From the NCBI GenBank assembly GCA_030679035.1, contig JAUXTH010000189.1, positions 216,014 through 280,013 of the forward strand: a DNA stretch of 64,000 bases. The letters run 5' to 3'. Below the pieces are notes generated by a model that had not been told where the DNA came from, did no database searches, and saw nothing but the letters and a program-made list of their open reading frames with translations. Made by a program: the position numbers and the translations under genes. Below are positions 43,752 to 52,281 of this stretch, one piece after another. Position 1 is the first letter of the stretch, and the number at the start of each line of letters is the position of its first letter. The stretch comes from Methylobacter sp. Lineage in GTDB: Bacteria > Pseudomonadota > Gammaproteobacteria > Methylococcales > Methylomonadaceae.

Positions 43752-45362
43752 ATGACCCTAAAAATAGCCTTAGCCCAAACCAACTTCCTGGTTGGCGACA
43801 TCACTACCAATGTTGACAACATCGCCCGTGCCGCCATCCATGCCCGTGATGAATTGGGCGCGGATATGGTCGTTTTTCCCGAACTGACCATTACCGGCTA
43901 CCCTGCTGAAGATCTGTTATTGCGCGCCGACTTTATTGCTGCCGCCAATAACGCGCTTTATCAACTGGCTGACCGCGTTGCCGGTATTGCGCTGGTCGTC
44001 GGCTTTCCCGAGCGCGATGGCGATAAGCTTCACAACAGCGCGGCAGTTTTGCATCAGGGCGCGATACTGGCTTGTTACCGCAAACGCGCATTGCCCAATT
44101 ACGGCGTGTTTGATGAGCAGCGTTATTTTACCGCGGGCAACCAGCCGTGCGTGTTCGAGTTCAACGGCACGTTTATAGGGCTGACCATTTGCGAAGATGT
44201 TTGGAGGCCGGGCATTATTGAAGATAACAAACAAGCGGGAGCGGAATTGTTGCTGACCCTTAACGCCTCGCCGTTCAATTCGGGAAAAATTCATCAACGC
44301 GAAGCCATTATTTGCAGCCAAGTTAAAGCCGCGCAGATTCCGTTGGTATATGTCAATCAGGTTGGCGGCCAGGATGAATTGATTTTCGACGGCGCGTCTT
44401 TTGTCGTTGATGCCGAGGGGGAAATCGTTTTTCGTGCTGCGGAATTTAAAGAGCAAGTCAGCGTGGTCGAGTTTGACGGCAATCAACCGATAAAGACTGC
44501 CTGTGCTCCGTCCTACAATGAAATCTCCAGCGAGTATCAGGCCCTGGTGTTGGGCATTAAAGACTATGTGCGTAAAAACGGTTTTCAGGGAGCCATTTTG
44601 GGCCTGTCCGGCGGCATCGATTCGGCGCTGGTTCTGGCTTTGGCTGTTGATGCGCTGGGCGCTGATAAAGTCGAAGCCGTGCTGCTGCCGTCACGTTATA
44701 CGCAAGATATGAGCAACGAAGATGCGGTGCTCGAAGCGGAAGCCTTGGGTGTCAAGCATCATACTATCCCGATAGAACCCGCCGTAAACGCCTTCACCGG
44801 CATGCTGGCCGATATTTTTGCTGGCACTGCTAAAGACGCCACCGAGGAAAACATCCAAGCGCGTTGCCGCGGCGTGGTGTTAATGGCGCTGTCGAACAAG
44901 CAGGGTAAGTTGTTATTGACCACCGGCAACAAGAGTGAAATGAGCGTGGGTTACGCGACCCTGTACGGCGATATGTCAGGCGGTTTTGCGCCGATCAAGG
45001 ACGTACCCAAGATGTTGGTTTACCAGTTGGCGCGTTATCGCAATTCGTTATCTCCGGTGATACCGGAACGGGTCATTATCCGCCCGCCTTCGGCTGAACT
45101 CGCTCCCGATCAAGTCGATGCGGACTCTTTGCCGCCTTACGACGTGCTGGATCCGATACTGGAGCGTTATATCGAGAAGGATCAATCCGCCGCCGAAATC
45201 ATCGCCGCCGGATTCAAGCGCGAAGATGTAGCCAGAGCCATCAGTCTGGTAGACCGGAACGAATATAAACGCAGGCAATCCCCGCCCGGAATCAGGATCA
45301 CGTCCAGGGCATTCGGTCGCGACCGGCGCTACCCGATCACTTCCGGCTATAAGGGCATTTAG
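43752..45362 (+). CDS. nadE: Glutamine-dependent NAD+ synthetase
   Basis: This 536-aa enzyme makes NAD+ from deamido-NAD+ using glutamine. The N-terminal nitrilase domain has the Glu (FPELTITGYPAEDLL), Lys (CYRKRALPNYGVFDE) and Cys (LTICEDVW) triad. The C-terminal synthetase has the PP-loop LGLSGGIDSAL and GNKSEMSVGYATLYGDM. Start 18 bases after the TOPRIM-like gene, yet without evidence that they are one operon. Confidence 0.95.
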   Translation: MTLKIALAQTNFLVGDITTNVDNIARAAIHARDELGADMVVFPELTITGYPAEDLLLRADFIAAANNALYQLADRVAGIALVVGFPERDGDKLHNSAAVLHQGAILACYRKRALPNYGVFDEQRYFTAGNQPCVFEFNGTFIGLTICEDVWRPGIIEDNKQAGAELLLTLNASPFNSGKIHQREAIICSQVKAAQIPLVYVNQVGGQDELIFDGASFVVDAEGEIVFRAAEFKEQVSVVEFDGNQPIKTACAPSYNEISSEYQALVLGIKDYVRKNGFQGAILGLSGGIDSALVLALAVDALGADKVEAVLLPSRYTQDMSNEDAVLEAEALGVKHHTIPIEPAVNAFTGMLADIFAGTAKDATEENIQARCRGVVLMALSNKQGKLLLTTGNKSEMSVGYATLYGDMSGGFAPIKDVPKMLVYQLARYRNSLSPVIPERVIIRPPSAELAPDQVDADSLPPYDVLDPILERYIEKDQSAAEIIAAGFKREDVARAISLVDRNEYKRRQSPPGIRITSRAFGRDRRYPITSGYKGI

Positions 45363-45459
45363 CCATCCGCTGATGAATGGATTACCTTTCTCAATTCCTG
45401 CCGATTTGTAATACAATAGGTAGGTTTACTACCGTTTGTTTCGATCACCAAATGTTCCG

Positions 45460-45496
45460 GCCGGCGGGTTATAAAAACAAGGCTATAGCTGCCGGC
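45460..45496. repeat. Hairpin in the gap after nadE
   Basis: GCCGGC arms (45460-45465 and 45491-45496) with further inner pairing (GTTATA with TATAGC) form a stem, and the hexamer-like CGATCACC is repeated on both sides. It is a weak terminator candidate without T run. The rest of 45363-45614 has no recognised feature. Confidence 0.35.
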
Positions 45497-45614
45497 TGTC
45501 GATCACCTGTTGAATTTCAATAGCAACGTATCGCTCTAACGCATAGCCAATAAAACATTACTGCTACCTGCTTATGAGTAGACAGTATTTCATAATTAAA
45601 AAAAGGTCAGTGTT

Positions 45615-46370
45615 ATGTGTTGGAGTGGTGAAGCGTCCGGTGTTTTAGCCGTCGCAGGTCTTAGTACCGCAGCTTATGTTGCGCTTAAACAAGGGGAGTC
45701 GAAAGAGCTTTGGATTCCGTTAACTTATTTTGCCTTAATGGAATTATTACAGGCAGCAACTTACGTCTATATCGATTTATGTGACAATCCGAGCAATCAG
45801 ATACTCACTCTTTTAGGCTATTTGCATGTCTCGTTCCAGCCGTTTTTTGTCAACATGGTCGCGATGTACTTCATCCCGGAAAGCGTCAAACTCAAAATCC
45901 GGACGACGGTTTATACCATTTGCGCGATCGGTACGCTTTTCATGCTGATCAAGATGTACCCGTTTGCCTGGGCGGGATCTTGCAATATCGGCATAGAAGG
46001 TTTTTGCGGGCCGAGTGTTTGTTCGACCTCCGGTTCCTGGCATATCGCTTGGCAAATGCCGTTGAACGGCCTGATGTCAGACCCTGTCGGCTGGCTGTTT
46101 GGTTTTAACTGGGGCTTGCATGCGTTTACTTATATCGTGGTCGCTTTTTACCTGCCGCTTATGTACGGCTCCTGGCGTTTCGTGGGCTTCCATTATTTAA
46201 TCGGGCCTTTTATTTCCGACATTACCACTACCGATCCCAACGAATATGCCGCGGTTTGGTGCCTGTTTTCTATCGCTTTATGCGTATCGGTCATTAAATC
46301 CCCGATCAGAAAACATCTGCATGTTAAAACCTGGCCTTTTTATAAAAAGTATATTGGCGATTCTCTGTAG
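45615..46370 (+). CDS. Integral membrane protein (DUF5765-like)
   Basis: This 251-aa protein begins MCWSGEASGVLAVAGLSTAAY and has about seven hydrophobic segments spread over its length. Several conserved-looking Cys and His residues are present (LCDNPSNQ, CNIGIEGFCGPSVCSTSGSWHIAWQ). It resembles a DUF5765 family member by its start, from memory only. AAAGGTC lies before the start. Function unknown. Confidence 0.7.
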   Translation: MCWSGEASGVLAVAGLSTAAYVALKQGESKELWIPLTYFALMELLQAATYVYIDLCDNPSNQILTLLGYLHVSFQPFFVNMVAMYFIPESVKLKIRTTVYTICAIGTLFMLIKMYPFAWAGSCNIGIEGFCGPSVCSTSGSWHIAWQMPLNGLMSDPVGWLFGFNWGLHAFTYIVVAFYLPLMYGSWRFVGFHYLIGPFISDITTTDPNEYAAVWCLFSIALCVSVIKSPIRKHLHVKTWPFYKKYIGDSL

Positions 46371-46657
46371 TTTTTAAGTCTTATAATTTTTTGAATAACG
46401 GGTCGTAAGAAGACATTCTTGCGACTCGTTAAAACTTCAGTGCTATTTTCAAAATCCAATATGTGGTGCAATCCTGCACCCTGAATTACCCCTTCCTTAG
46501 TTTTAAGAAACCCCTCGTCTCCTATTATTCCTGCAATTACTGGTAACACTTTTCGTCAATGCAGGACTTTAGCCAATTTCCTTGGAACCTAACGTTCAGC
46601 CAGAGTACAATCAAAATTCCTTAGTGACCATGCTTAATAATTTGGGGGGTATTTATA
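46371..46657. other. Intergenic region without recognised gene
   Basis: The gap holds an imperfect dyad (about 46396-46431, AACGGGTCG with CGACTCGTT ends) that may end the membrane-protein transcript, and a GGGGGG ribosome-site-like run before the next ATG. Nothing else was seen. Confidence 0.4.
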
Positions 46658-48856
46658 ATGCTAAACAATATCTTGGCAGGGCCAATCCTGCGTAGAACGA
46701 CAAAAAACCGTATTTGCGTGTGGTTAGCATTAGATTCCCCGCAAGACTTAACGCTTGAAATCCTGGACTTAAATGAAAAACTCATAGGCCGTAGTGATCC
46801 TGATGAGCTCGAATCCAGCCGGTTTAAACTCGGCAATGGTTTGTACGTTTACTTGCTGCAAGCCTATTCCCTCGATTCCAAAAATCAAATAGATAAAGAT
46901 CTTCATTATTCAACCGGTACGCTTTATTACTACCGATTGCTGGACGGTGCTACCCCGGTAAAATTGGGTAAAGATGGTGCAAAACTGACTTATGGTGAGC
47001 ACAAACATCCCATTTTCCATATCCCAGAAAAACTTACCTCGGTGTTGCATGGCAGTTGCCGTAAACCACATGGAGCCAAACCCAAAGGCGAAATCGAATA
47101 CAAAGATTGCTTAGCCGTAGGAGACAGTCTATTGGAGACTTTCCATAGTGATGTCACCAAACGCCCTGATTTACTGCTGTTGACTGGCGACCAAATTTAC
47201 GCTGATGACGTGGAAGCGTCGTTACTTGACGTGTTGCATGAGCAAGCCAAAATCTTGATGGGTTGTTCCGAAACGCTGCCATTGACGGAAGATGAAGACC
47301 CTAAAAAGCGCATTTTGTCTTTGGATGAAATTAAACTCGGCGGGCGTATGGACGCATTGAAAAATAACAGCTCCGGTTTTAGTTCCACCGAAGCAGGCAA
47401 CCATTTGATGAGCTTCGGCGAATTCGCCGCTATGTATATTTACGTGTTCGGCAACGCCAAGGGCTGGAAAAAACCGCAAAGTTGGGACGAAATTAAAGAC
47501 AAACACATTCCTTTATCAGGCATGGTCAAATGTCTGGATCACATACCTTCTAAGGAGGACCAGAATTGGGCAGATTACCTGAAACAATGGCACTTAAAAT
47601 CTCGCGGCGAGATTCTTGCGGATAAGGAAAATGAAATTAAAGTCAACATCGCAGCAACCAATGTTTTCAGCGACCCTGAATCCTTGCTCAAAGTCCGCCG
47701 CCTGCTGGCCAATATGCCCACCTACATGATCTTTGACGACCACGATGTCACCGACGACTGGAATATCACCGGCAGTTGGTACGACAAAGTCCGTTCGTCG
47801 CCCTTGGGCAGGCGTATCGTATCCAACGCTTTGGCTGCCTATTGGGCTTTCCAAGGCTGGGGCAATGACCCCGATAATTTTGATTACGATATGATCGGCG
47901 CGATCACCCTGCATTTGAACACCACCGACTATGACCCTGACAGTAACAAGCGTTACGATCTGATGACCTGGAAGCACCGGGGCTGGAGCTTTTCCATAGC
48001 AACCGACCCGCCGATTATTGCAATGGATTCCAGAACCCAGCGGCAACCCGACGCTGCTTCTTACCCGCCACGATTAATGGATCGCTATGCTTTGGATTGG
48101 TTGCGTGTCGAGTGGAGTAAGCTGAATATTTGTAAAAAAAGTTGTCACGACAACGTCAATACCATAAGCAATGACACGTGGCCGGTATTGATTGCGACTA
48201 CCCCGGTAATTGGGTTCTCGCCGCTGGAACATATCGTGCGCCTATCATTGTGGGTGGTTAGCTATGTGGAAAATACTCGAATTGTGAAACTTGTGGAAAA
48301 GTTGTTGAAGCTGGAGGGAGTTTTCACGTCGTGGCTGATCGATTTTCTTGATGCCGAGGCCTGGACGGCCAATCTGGATGGCTTTACGGATTTCTTGGAT
48401 ACCGTTTTGCACAAAATGGGCATTAAGCAATGCGTGTTTTTATCCGGCGACGTACATTATTCCTTTTCCGTCAAAGGCACTTATCAGAGCGGCAAAACGT
48501 GTATCGACAAAAATCAAACCCTGACATGTTACCAATTGACCAGCTCATCATTACGCAACAAGCCTAGCGATACTCAGCAAAACGCATTGGACGAGCTGGA
48601 AAGTTTCGAGAAGGGTAATACACCGTGGCAACGAATCAGGCGGCAATTTAGACGTTTACAGTTCCTCCGTGGTTGGCAATTGGATCATACCTTGCTTACC
48701 AGCAAGAATTCGAAAACATTGACCATCAAGGAATGCAATCTGGGACAAGTTCTTTTTAATGACAAAGGGCTACCAACCCAGCATACTTTATGGCTCGATC
48801 CATATGATCTTAATAACACGGTTAATTATGTTCTCAACGATGACAATGGAAGTTGA
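46658..48856 (+). CDS. PhoD-like metallophosphatase
   Basis: This 732-aa protein belongs to the PhoD/alkaline phosphatase D group. The metal-binding motifs are LTGDQIYADDVE, MIFDDHDVTDDWN and FLSGDVHYSFS. It lacks an evident signal peptide and is longer than classical PhoD, with a large N-terminal region of beta character (LDSPQDLTLEILDLN). A phosphodiesterase or phosphatase role is likely; the substrate is not known. Confidence 0.8.
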   Translation: MLNNILAGPILRRTTKNRICVWLALDSPQDLTLEILDLNEKLIGRSDPDELESSRFKLGNGLYVYLLQAYSLDSKNQIDKDLHYSTGTLYYYRLLDGATPVKLGKDGAKLTYGEHKHPIFHIPEKLTSVLHGSCRKPHGAKPKGEIEYKDCLAVGDSLLETFHSDVTKRPDLLLLTGDQIYADDVEASLLDVLHEQAKILMGCSETLPLTEDEDPKKRILSLDEIKLGGRMDALKNNSSGFSSTEAGNHLMSFGEFAAMYIYVFGNAKGWKKPQSWDEIKDKHIPLSGMVKCLDHIPSKEDQNWADYLKQWHLKSRGEILADKENEIKVNIAATNVFSDPESLLKVRRLLANMPTYMIFDDHDVTDDWNITGSWYDKVRSSPLGRRIVSNALAAYWAFQGWGNDPDNFDYDMIGAITLHLNTTDYDPDSNKRYDLMTWKHRGWSFSIATDPPIIAMDSRTQRQPDAASYPPRLMDRYALDWLRVEWSKLNICKKSCHDNVNTISNDTWPVLIATTPVIGFSPLEHIVRLSLWVVSYVENTRIVKLVEKLLKLEGVFTSWLIDFLDAEAWTANLDGFTDFLDTVLHKMGIKQCVFLSGDVHYSFSVKGTYQSGKTCIDKNQTLTCYQLTSSSLRNKPSDTQQNALDELESFEKGNTPWQRIRRQFRRLQFLRGWQLDHTLLTSKNSKTLTIKECNLGQVLFNDKGLPTQHTLWLDPYDLNNTVNYVLNDDNGS

Positions 48857-48902
48857 CTAGAGTAACAGGAATCAAACATCGAATGGATGCGGGTGACGAT
48901 AG

Positions 48903-48932
48903 GAACCGCATTCTGGACGATTGATGCGGTTC
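48903..48932. terminator. Hairpin between convergent genes
   Basis: Nine-pair stem (48903-48911 with 48924-48932, GAACCGCAT) around a 12-base loop, followed on the plus strand by GCTTATTT. It lies between the PhoD-like gene and amrS, so it may serve both. Confidence 0.5.
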
Positions 48933-48938
48933 GCTTAT

Positions 48939-50024
48939 TTACCCCATAACAATCGCTTGTCGCTTCGCGCCCCAGTTTCCCGGTTTTGGATTGAACACCC
49001 CCGCACAGCGCTCCCCGCAAAAACGGCAGTTTCCTGACGCATCCAGATTCCAGTCGGACAACTCGTACCAATCGCGGCCTATCAGCAGCTTTTTGCAGCT
49101 GTGGCAATAGGTGCTCTCTGCGGCCTTATCATGCACATTACCCACATAGGCATAACGCACACCGTTTTTGATGGCGATTTGCCGCGCCTGCAATAAGGAT
49201 GATAGCGGCGTCGGCGGCTTGTCGAGCATCTTCCAGTCCGGGTGAAACGCGGTAAAGTGCATCGGCACATCCGGCCCCAGGTTTTCAATCACCCATTGGG
49301 TCATGGCTTCCAGTTCCGCTTCTGAATCATTCTCGTCAGGAATAATCAGGGTGGTCAGCTCCAGCCAGACCGATGTCTCATGTTTGATGTACTTAAGCGT
49401 TTCCAATACCGGTTCCAGATGCCCGCCACAAATTTTGTGATAAAAATGTTCGGTAAAACCTTTTAAATCGATATTGGCGGCATCCATCCATTGGTAAAAT
49501 TCGGCCCTGGGCTCTGCGCAAACGTAGCCTGCGGATACGGACACCGATTTTATGCCCAGACTCCGGCAGGCCTTGGCGGTATCAATCGCATATTCATGGA
49601 AAACTACCGGGTCGTTATAGGTGTAAGCGACGCTGTGACAGCCATGATCCCGTGCCGCCTGTGCAATCGCATCGGGCGATGCCTTGCTCATCAGGGTGTC
49701 CATTTCCCGCGATTTACTGATGTCCCAGTTCTGGCAAAAGTTGCAGGCCAGATTGCAACCGGCGGTGCCGAAAGAGAACACCGAGGTGCCGGGCAGGAAA
49801 TGGTTCAGCGGTTTCTTTTCGATAGGATCAATCGCAAAGCCGCTGGAGCGCCCGTAACTGGTCATCACAATCTGGTCGTCCAAATTCTGCCTGACAAAAC
49901 ACAGGCCGCGCTGGTCCTTGTGCATCTTGCAAAATCGGGGGCAAAGATCGCATTGCACGCGACCATCGTCCAGGACATGCCAGTAGCGGGTTTTTACGGT
50001 GTCTTTGGTAATAAATTCGGTCAT
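48939..50024 (-). CDS. amrS: AmmeMemoRadiSam system radical SAM enzyme
   Basis: This 361-aa radical SAM protein has the cluster motif CNLACNFC in FGTAGCNLACNFCQNWDIS, an N-terminal Cys-rich segment (CDLCPRFCKMHKDQRGLC) and a C-terminal zinc-ribbon-like part (CHSCKKLL and CRFCGERC). It belongs to the widespread three-part AmmeMemoRadiSam set with amrB and amrA, which lie divergently next to it. The substrate of the set is not settled. AGGAGA lies before the start. Confidence 0.92.
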   Translation of the reverse strand: MTEFITKDTVKTRYWHVLDDGRVQCDLCPRFCKMHKDQRGLCFVRQNLDDQIVMTSYGRSSGFAIDPIEKKPLNHFLPGTSVFSFGTAGCNLACNFCQNWDISKSREMDTLMSKASPDAIAQAARDHGCHSVAYTYNDPVVFHEYAIDTAKACRSLGIKSVSVSAGYVCAEPRAEFYQWMDAANIDLKGFTEHFYHKICGGHLEPVLETLKYIKHETSVWLELTTLIIPDENDSEAELEAMTQWVIENLGPDVPMHFTAFHPDWKMLDKPPTPLSSLLQARQIAIKNGVRYAYVGNVHDKAAESTYCHSCKKLLIGRDWYELSDWNLDASGNCRFCGERCAGVFNPKPGNWGAKRQAIVMG

Positions 50025-50314
50025 TATGCTTCTCCTGGTTCCGCTGGCAACAACAAAGTGAGCTATTTATTTAAGTGCAAAACTTTTGTTGCTCAGCATG
50101 ACTGATCGACGGAATAAAATAAATGATTTTCGTAGGTTTAAGTAATGATACGTATAGCTGCCAGCTGGCTTTGACTCTATCATGTTATGTCATTAAAAGG
50201 GGTGGTTTGCACGATAGAGTGTGTTTCACTGTTGAATAGTTTGTTAATCACTCGGTAACAATTAAATGGTACTATCTTTCGGACTGAGACATCGTAAAAC
50301 TGCCCAAAGATTTT

Positions 50315-50343
50315 CCGTACAACTGCTCCATGCAGTTGTACGG
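50315..50343. repeat. Hairpin in the amrB leader
   Basis: Perfect 12-base arms (50315-50326 and 50332-50343, CCGTACAACTGC) surround a 5-base loop, 9 bases before the amrB ribosome site AGGA. It may regulate translation or be a dispersed palindrome. A second dyad, ACTCTATC/GATAGAGT, lies at about 50174-50213. The remainder of 50025-50363, which separates divergent amrS and amrB, has no gene. Confidence 0.6.
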
Positions 50344-50363
50344 ATTACACACAGGACACGCTA

Positions 50364-51143
50364 ATGAACAGACAACCCGCCGTAGCAGGGTCTTTTTATC
50401 CTGCAAATCCAGAGCAACTTCATCTGATGCTGGATCAGTTTTTAAGTGATGCCGCAACCGATGAAAAAGTTCCCAAGGCCATCATTGTGCCTCATGCAGG
50501 CTATATTTATTCCGGCCCTATCGCCGCGACTGCCTATGCACGATTAACAAAAGCCCATGACCGGATAACCCGCGTGGTGCTTCTCGGCCCCTCTCATCGC
50601 GTCGCTTTCAGGGGCTTGGCCGTAAGCAGGGCTGAGACGTTTACCACGCCTTTGGGCGACATCCTGGTCGATCAGGCGGCCGTGCAGACCATCGTCCAAC
50701 TACCTTTTGTCGAATACATCGAGCAGGCGCATACCTATGAGCACAGCCTGGAAGTGCACCTGCCTTTTTTACAGGAAGTGCTGGATAACTTTGCAATTGT
50801 GCCGATCGTTGCCGGCGATGCCTCGCCGGAACAAGTCAGTCAGGTGCTTGATGCACTGTGGGGCGGCGATGAAACGCTGATTGTGATCAGTTCCGACTTG
50901 AGCCATTATCATGATTATGCAACCGCCCAGCAGATGGACAAATCAACCAGTCATGCCATAGAGCAGCTGCAATATGAGCATCTGGCCTCCGAATCCGCCT
51001 GCGGTAAAGTGCCGGTCAGCGGACTGCTGAAGCTGGCTCGGAAAAAATCGCTGTCAGTCAAAACCATCGATTTGCGTAATTCCGGCGACACCGCAGGAGA
51101 TAAGGCCAGCGTGGTAGGATACGGCGCTTATGTCATTGAATAA
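50364..51143 (+). CDS. amrB: AmmeMemoRadiSam system protein B (MEMO1 family)
   Basis: This 259-aa Memo-like protein has AIIVPHAGYIYSGPIAATAYA, LLGPSHRV, EHSLEVHLPFLQ and ISSDLSHYHDY, with the His residues that bind metal in the dioxygenase-like fold. It overlaps amrA by 14 bases. Confidence 0.94.
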   Translation: MNRQPAVAGSFYPANPEQLHLMLDQFLSDAATDEKVPKAIIVPHAGYIYSGPIAATAYARLTKAHDRITRVVLLGPSHRVAFRGLAVSRAETFTTPLGDILVDQAAVQTIVQLPFVEYIEQAHTYEHSLEVHLPFLQEVLDNFAIVPIVAGDASPEQVSQVLDALWGGDETLIVISSDLSHYHDYATAQQMDKSTSHAIEQLQYEHLASESACGKVPVSGLLKLARKKSLSVKTIDLRNSGDTAGDKASVVGYGAYVIE

Positions 51144-51687
51144 GGAAAACCGGCAGCGCCTACTGGAGTTGGCGAAGAGCTCAATACAGCATGGTTTGCA
51201 GAAAGGCCAACCGCTGAAAATCAACCTGGACGATTATCCGCAAGAATTGACCGAGCGACGCGCCACTTTTGTGACCTTGGAGATAAACCATCAGTTGCGC
51301 GGCTGCATCGGCATGCTGGAAGCGGTCAGGCCGCTGGCCGAAGATATTGCCGAAAATGCATATTCGGCCGCCTTTAAAGATCCGCGCTTTCCGCCGCTGG
51401 AAGCCAATGAACTGGACAGTCTGGACATACATCTGTCGATACTGACGCCCGCTGAGCCGGTATCGTTTAGTTCCGAACAGGATTTAATATCTCAATTGCA
51501 GTCCGGCATTGACGGCCTGATTTTAGAAGAGGGTCACCGGCGCGGCACTTTTTTGCCGTCGGTATGGGAATCATTGCCGGAGCCGGAGCAGTTTTTGCGG
51601 CATTTAAAACAAAAAGCCGGGCTGCCGCCCGACTATTGGTCCCAAAGCATCCGAATTTACCGCTACCGGGCAGAGATAATCGGCTGA
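51130..51687 (+). CDS. amrA: AmmeMemoRadiSam system protein A (AMMECR1 family)
   Basis: This 185-aa protein has the AMMECR1 signature LRGCIGMLEAVRPLAEDIAENAYSAAFKDPRFPPL. AMMECR1, Memo and a radical SAM enzyme co-occur across bacteria and archaea. It is translationally coupled to amrB by overlap. Confidence 0.94.
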   Translation: MSLNKENRQRLLELAKSSIQHGLQKGQPLKINLDDYPQELTERRATFVTLEINHQLRGCIGMLEAVRPLAEDIAENAYSAAFKDPRFPPLEANELDSLDIHLSILTPAEPVSFSSEQDLISQLQSGIDGLILEEGHRRGTFLPSVWESLPEPEQFLRHLKQKAGLPPDYWSQSIRIYRYRAEIIG

Positions 51688-51699
51688 GAATCTTCATGG

Positions 51700-51725
51700 C
51701 AGTCCCTGAAAAAAGTCAGGGACTG
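51700..51725 (+). terminator. Hairpin after amrA
   Basis: Ten-base perfect arms (51700-51709 and 51716-51725, CAGTCCCTGA) around AAAAAG. No T run follows, so termination would be weak or factor-assisted. It may also end the convergent 35-aa gene. Confidence 0.5.
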
Positions 51726-51774
51726 TCTGAATCCACTTGTAAAAAGCCTGCAAAACCGTTCCATACCTTGGCAA

Positions 51775-51882
51775 TTAGCTGTCAAGGTCGATACAGTGCA
51801 TATACATCTTACGGTTAAAGAGCAGTGCCATCAGTAATGTGAATTGAACGATGATATTGAATATCCAGACTATGTTTTTCAT
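51775..51882 (-). CDS. 35-aa membrane peptide
   Basis: This short ORF encodes MKNIVWIFNIIVQFTLLMAL followed by a short basic/polar tail ending IDLDS. The hydrophobic stretch of about 20 residues could span a membrane once. GAGGAA lies six bases before ATG 51882, and a perfect TATAAT (51911-51906, minus strand) lies at promoter distance. No homologue is recognised. The good ribosome site and promoter set it apart from random frames. The rest of the gap up to 52281 is A+T-rich with no convincing gene. Confidence 0.5.
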   Translation of the reverse strand: MKNIVWIFNIIVQFTLLMALLFNRKMYMHCIDLDS

Positions 51883-51905
51883 GACGAATTCCTCATGTTG
51901 AAACT

Positions 51906-51911
51906 ATTATA
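51906..51911 (-). promoter_or_regulatory. -10 box of candidate promoter for the 35-aa ORF
   Basis: TATAAT on the minus strand, with TTGGGC 18 bases upstream as a partial -35. Transcription would start near 51899 with a leader of about 17 bases that contains GAGGAA. Confidence 0.45.
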
Positions 51912-52281
51912 ATGATACCTGTCAGTCATGCCCAACATCCTTGCTTTTGTTATCGGCTGACATTCAAATTTTTAAATGCAAAATATTAAATTCCTATTAC
52001 CCCGGTAAAACTCCATTCCATGGATAATCATTTTTGTAACCGTGAAATAGGTGTTAGTTTTATATTTTTCCGGGCTAGGTCTGTATCCCTAAAAAAGTTG
52101 TCCAGACGCATTTTTTTAAGGCATAAAAAGCGCCATATATTTAATTTACTTATATTACAGTATGTTATATTTTTTATGATGTTTTCCGCCGCTGTTTTAC
52201 ATGAGCGCAGGCTTAAACCAATAGATTTTCTACTTCTTCTGCGGATGTTTGTGTTGGAAAGGGCAATTATCTGCCGGATGG

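Noticed and set aside
49491..50105. Plus-strand 204-codon frame inside amrS
   Set aside because: Antisense shadow of the radical SAM gene; no ribosome site.
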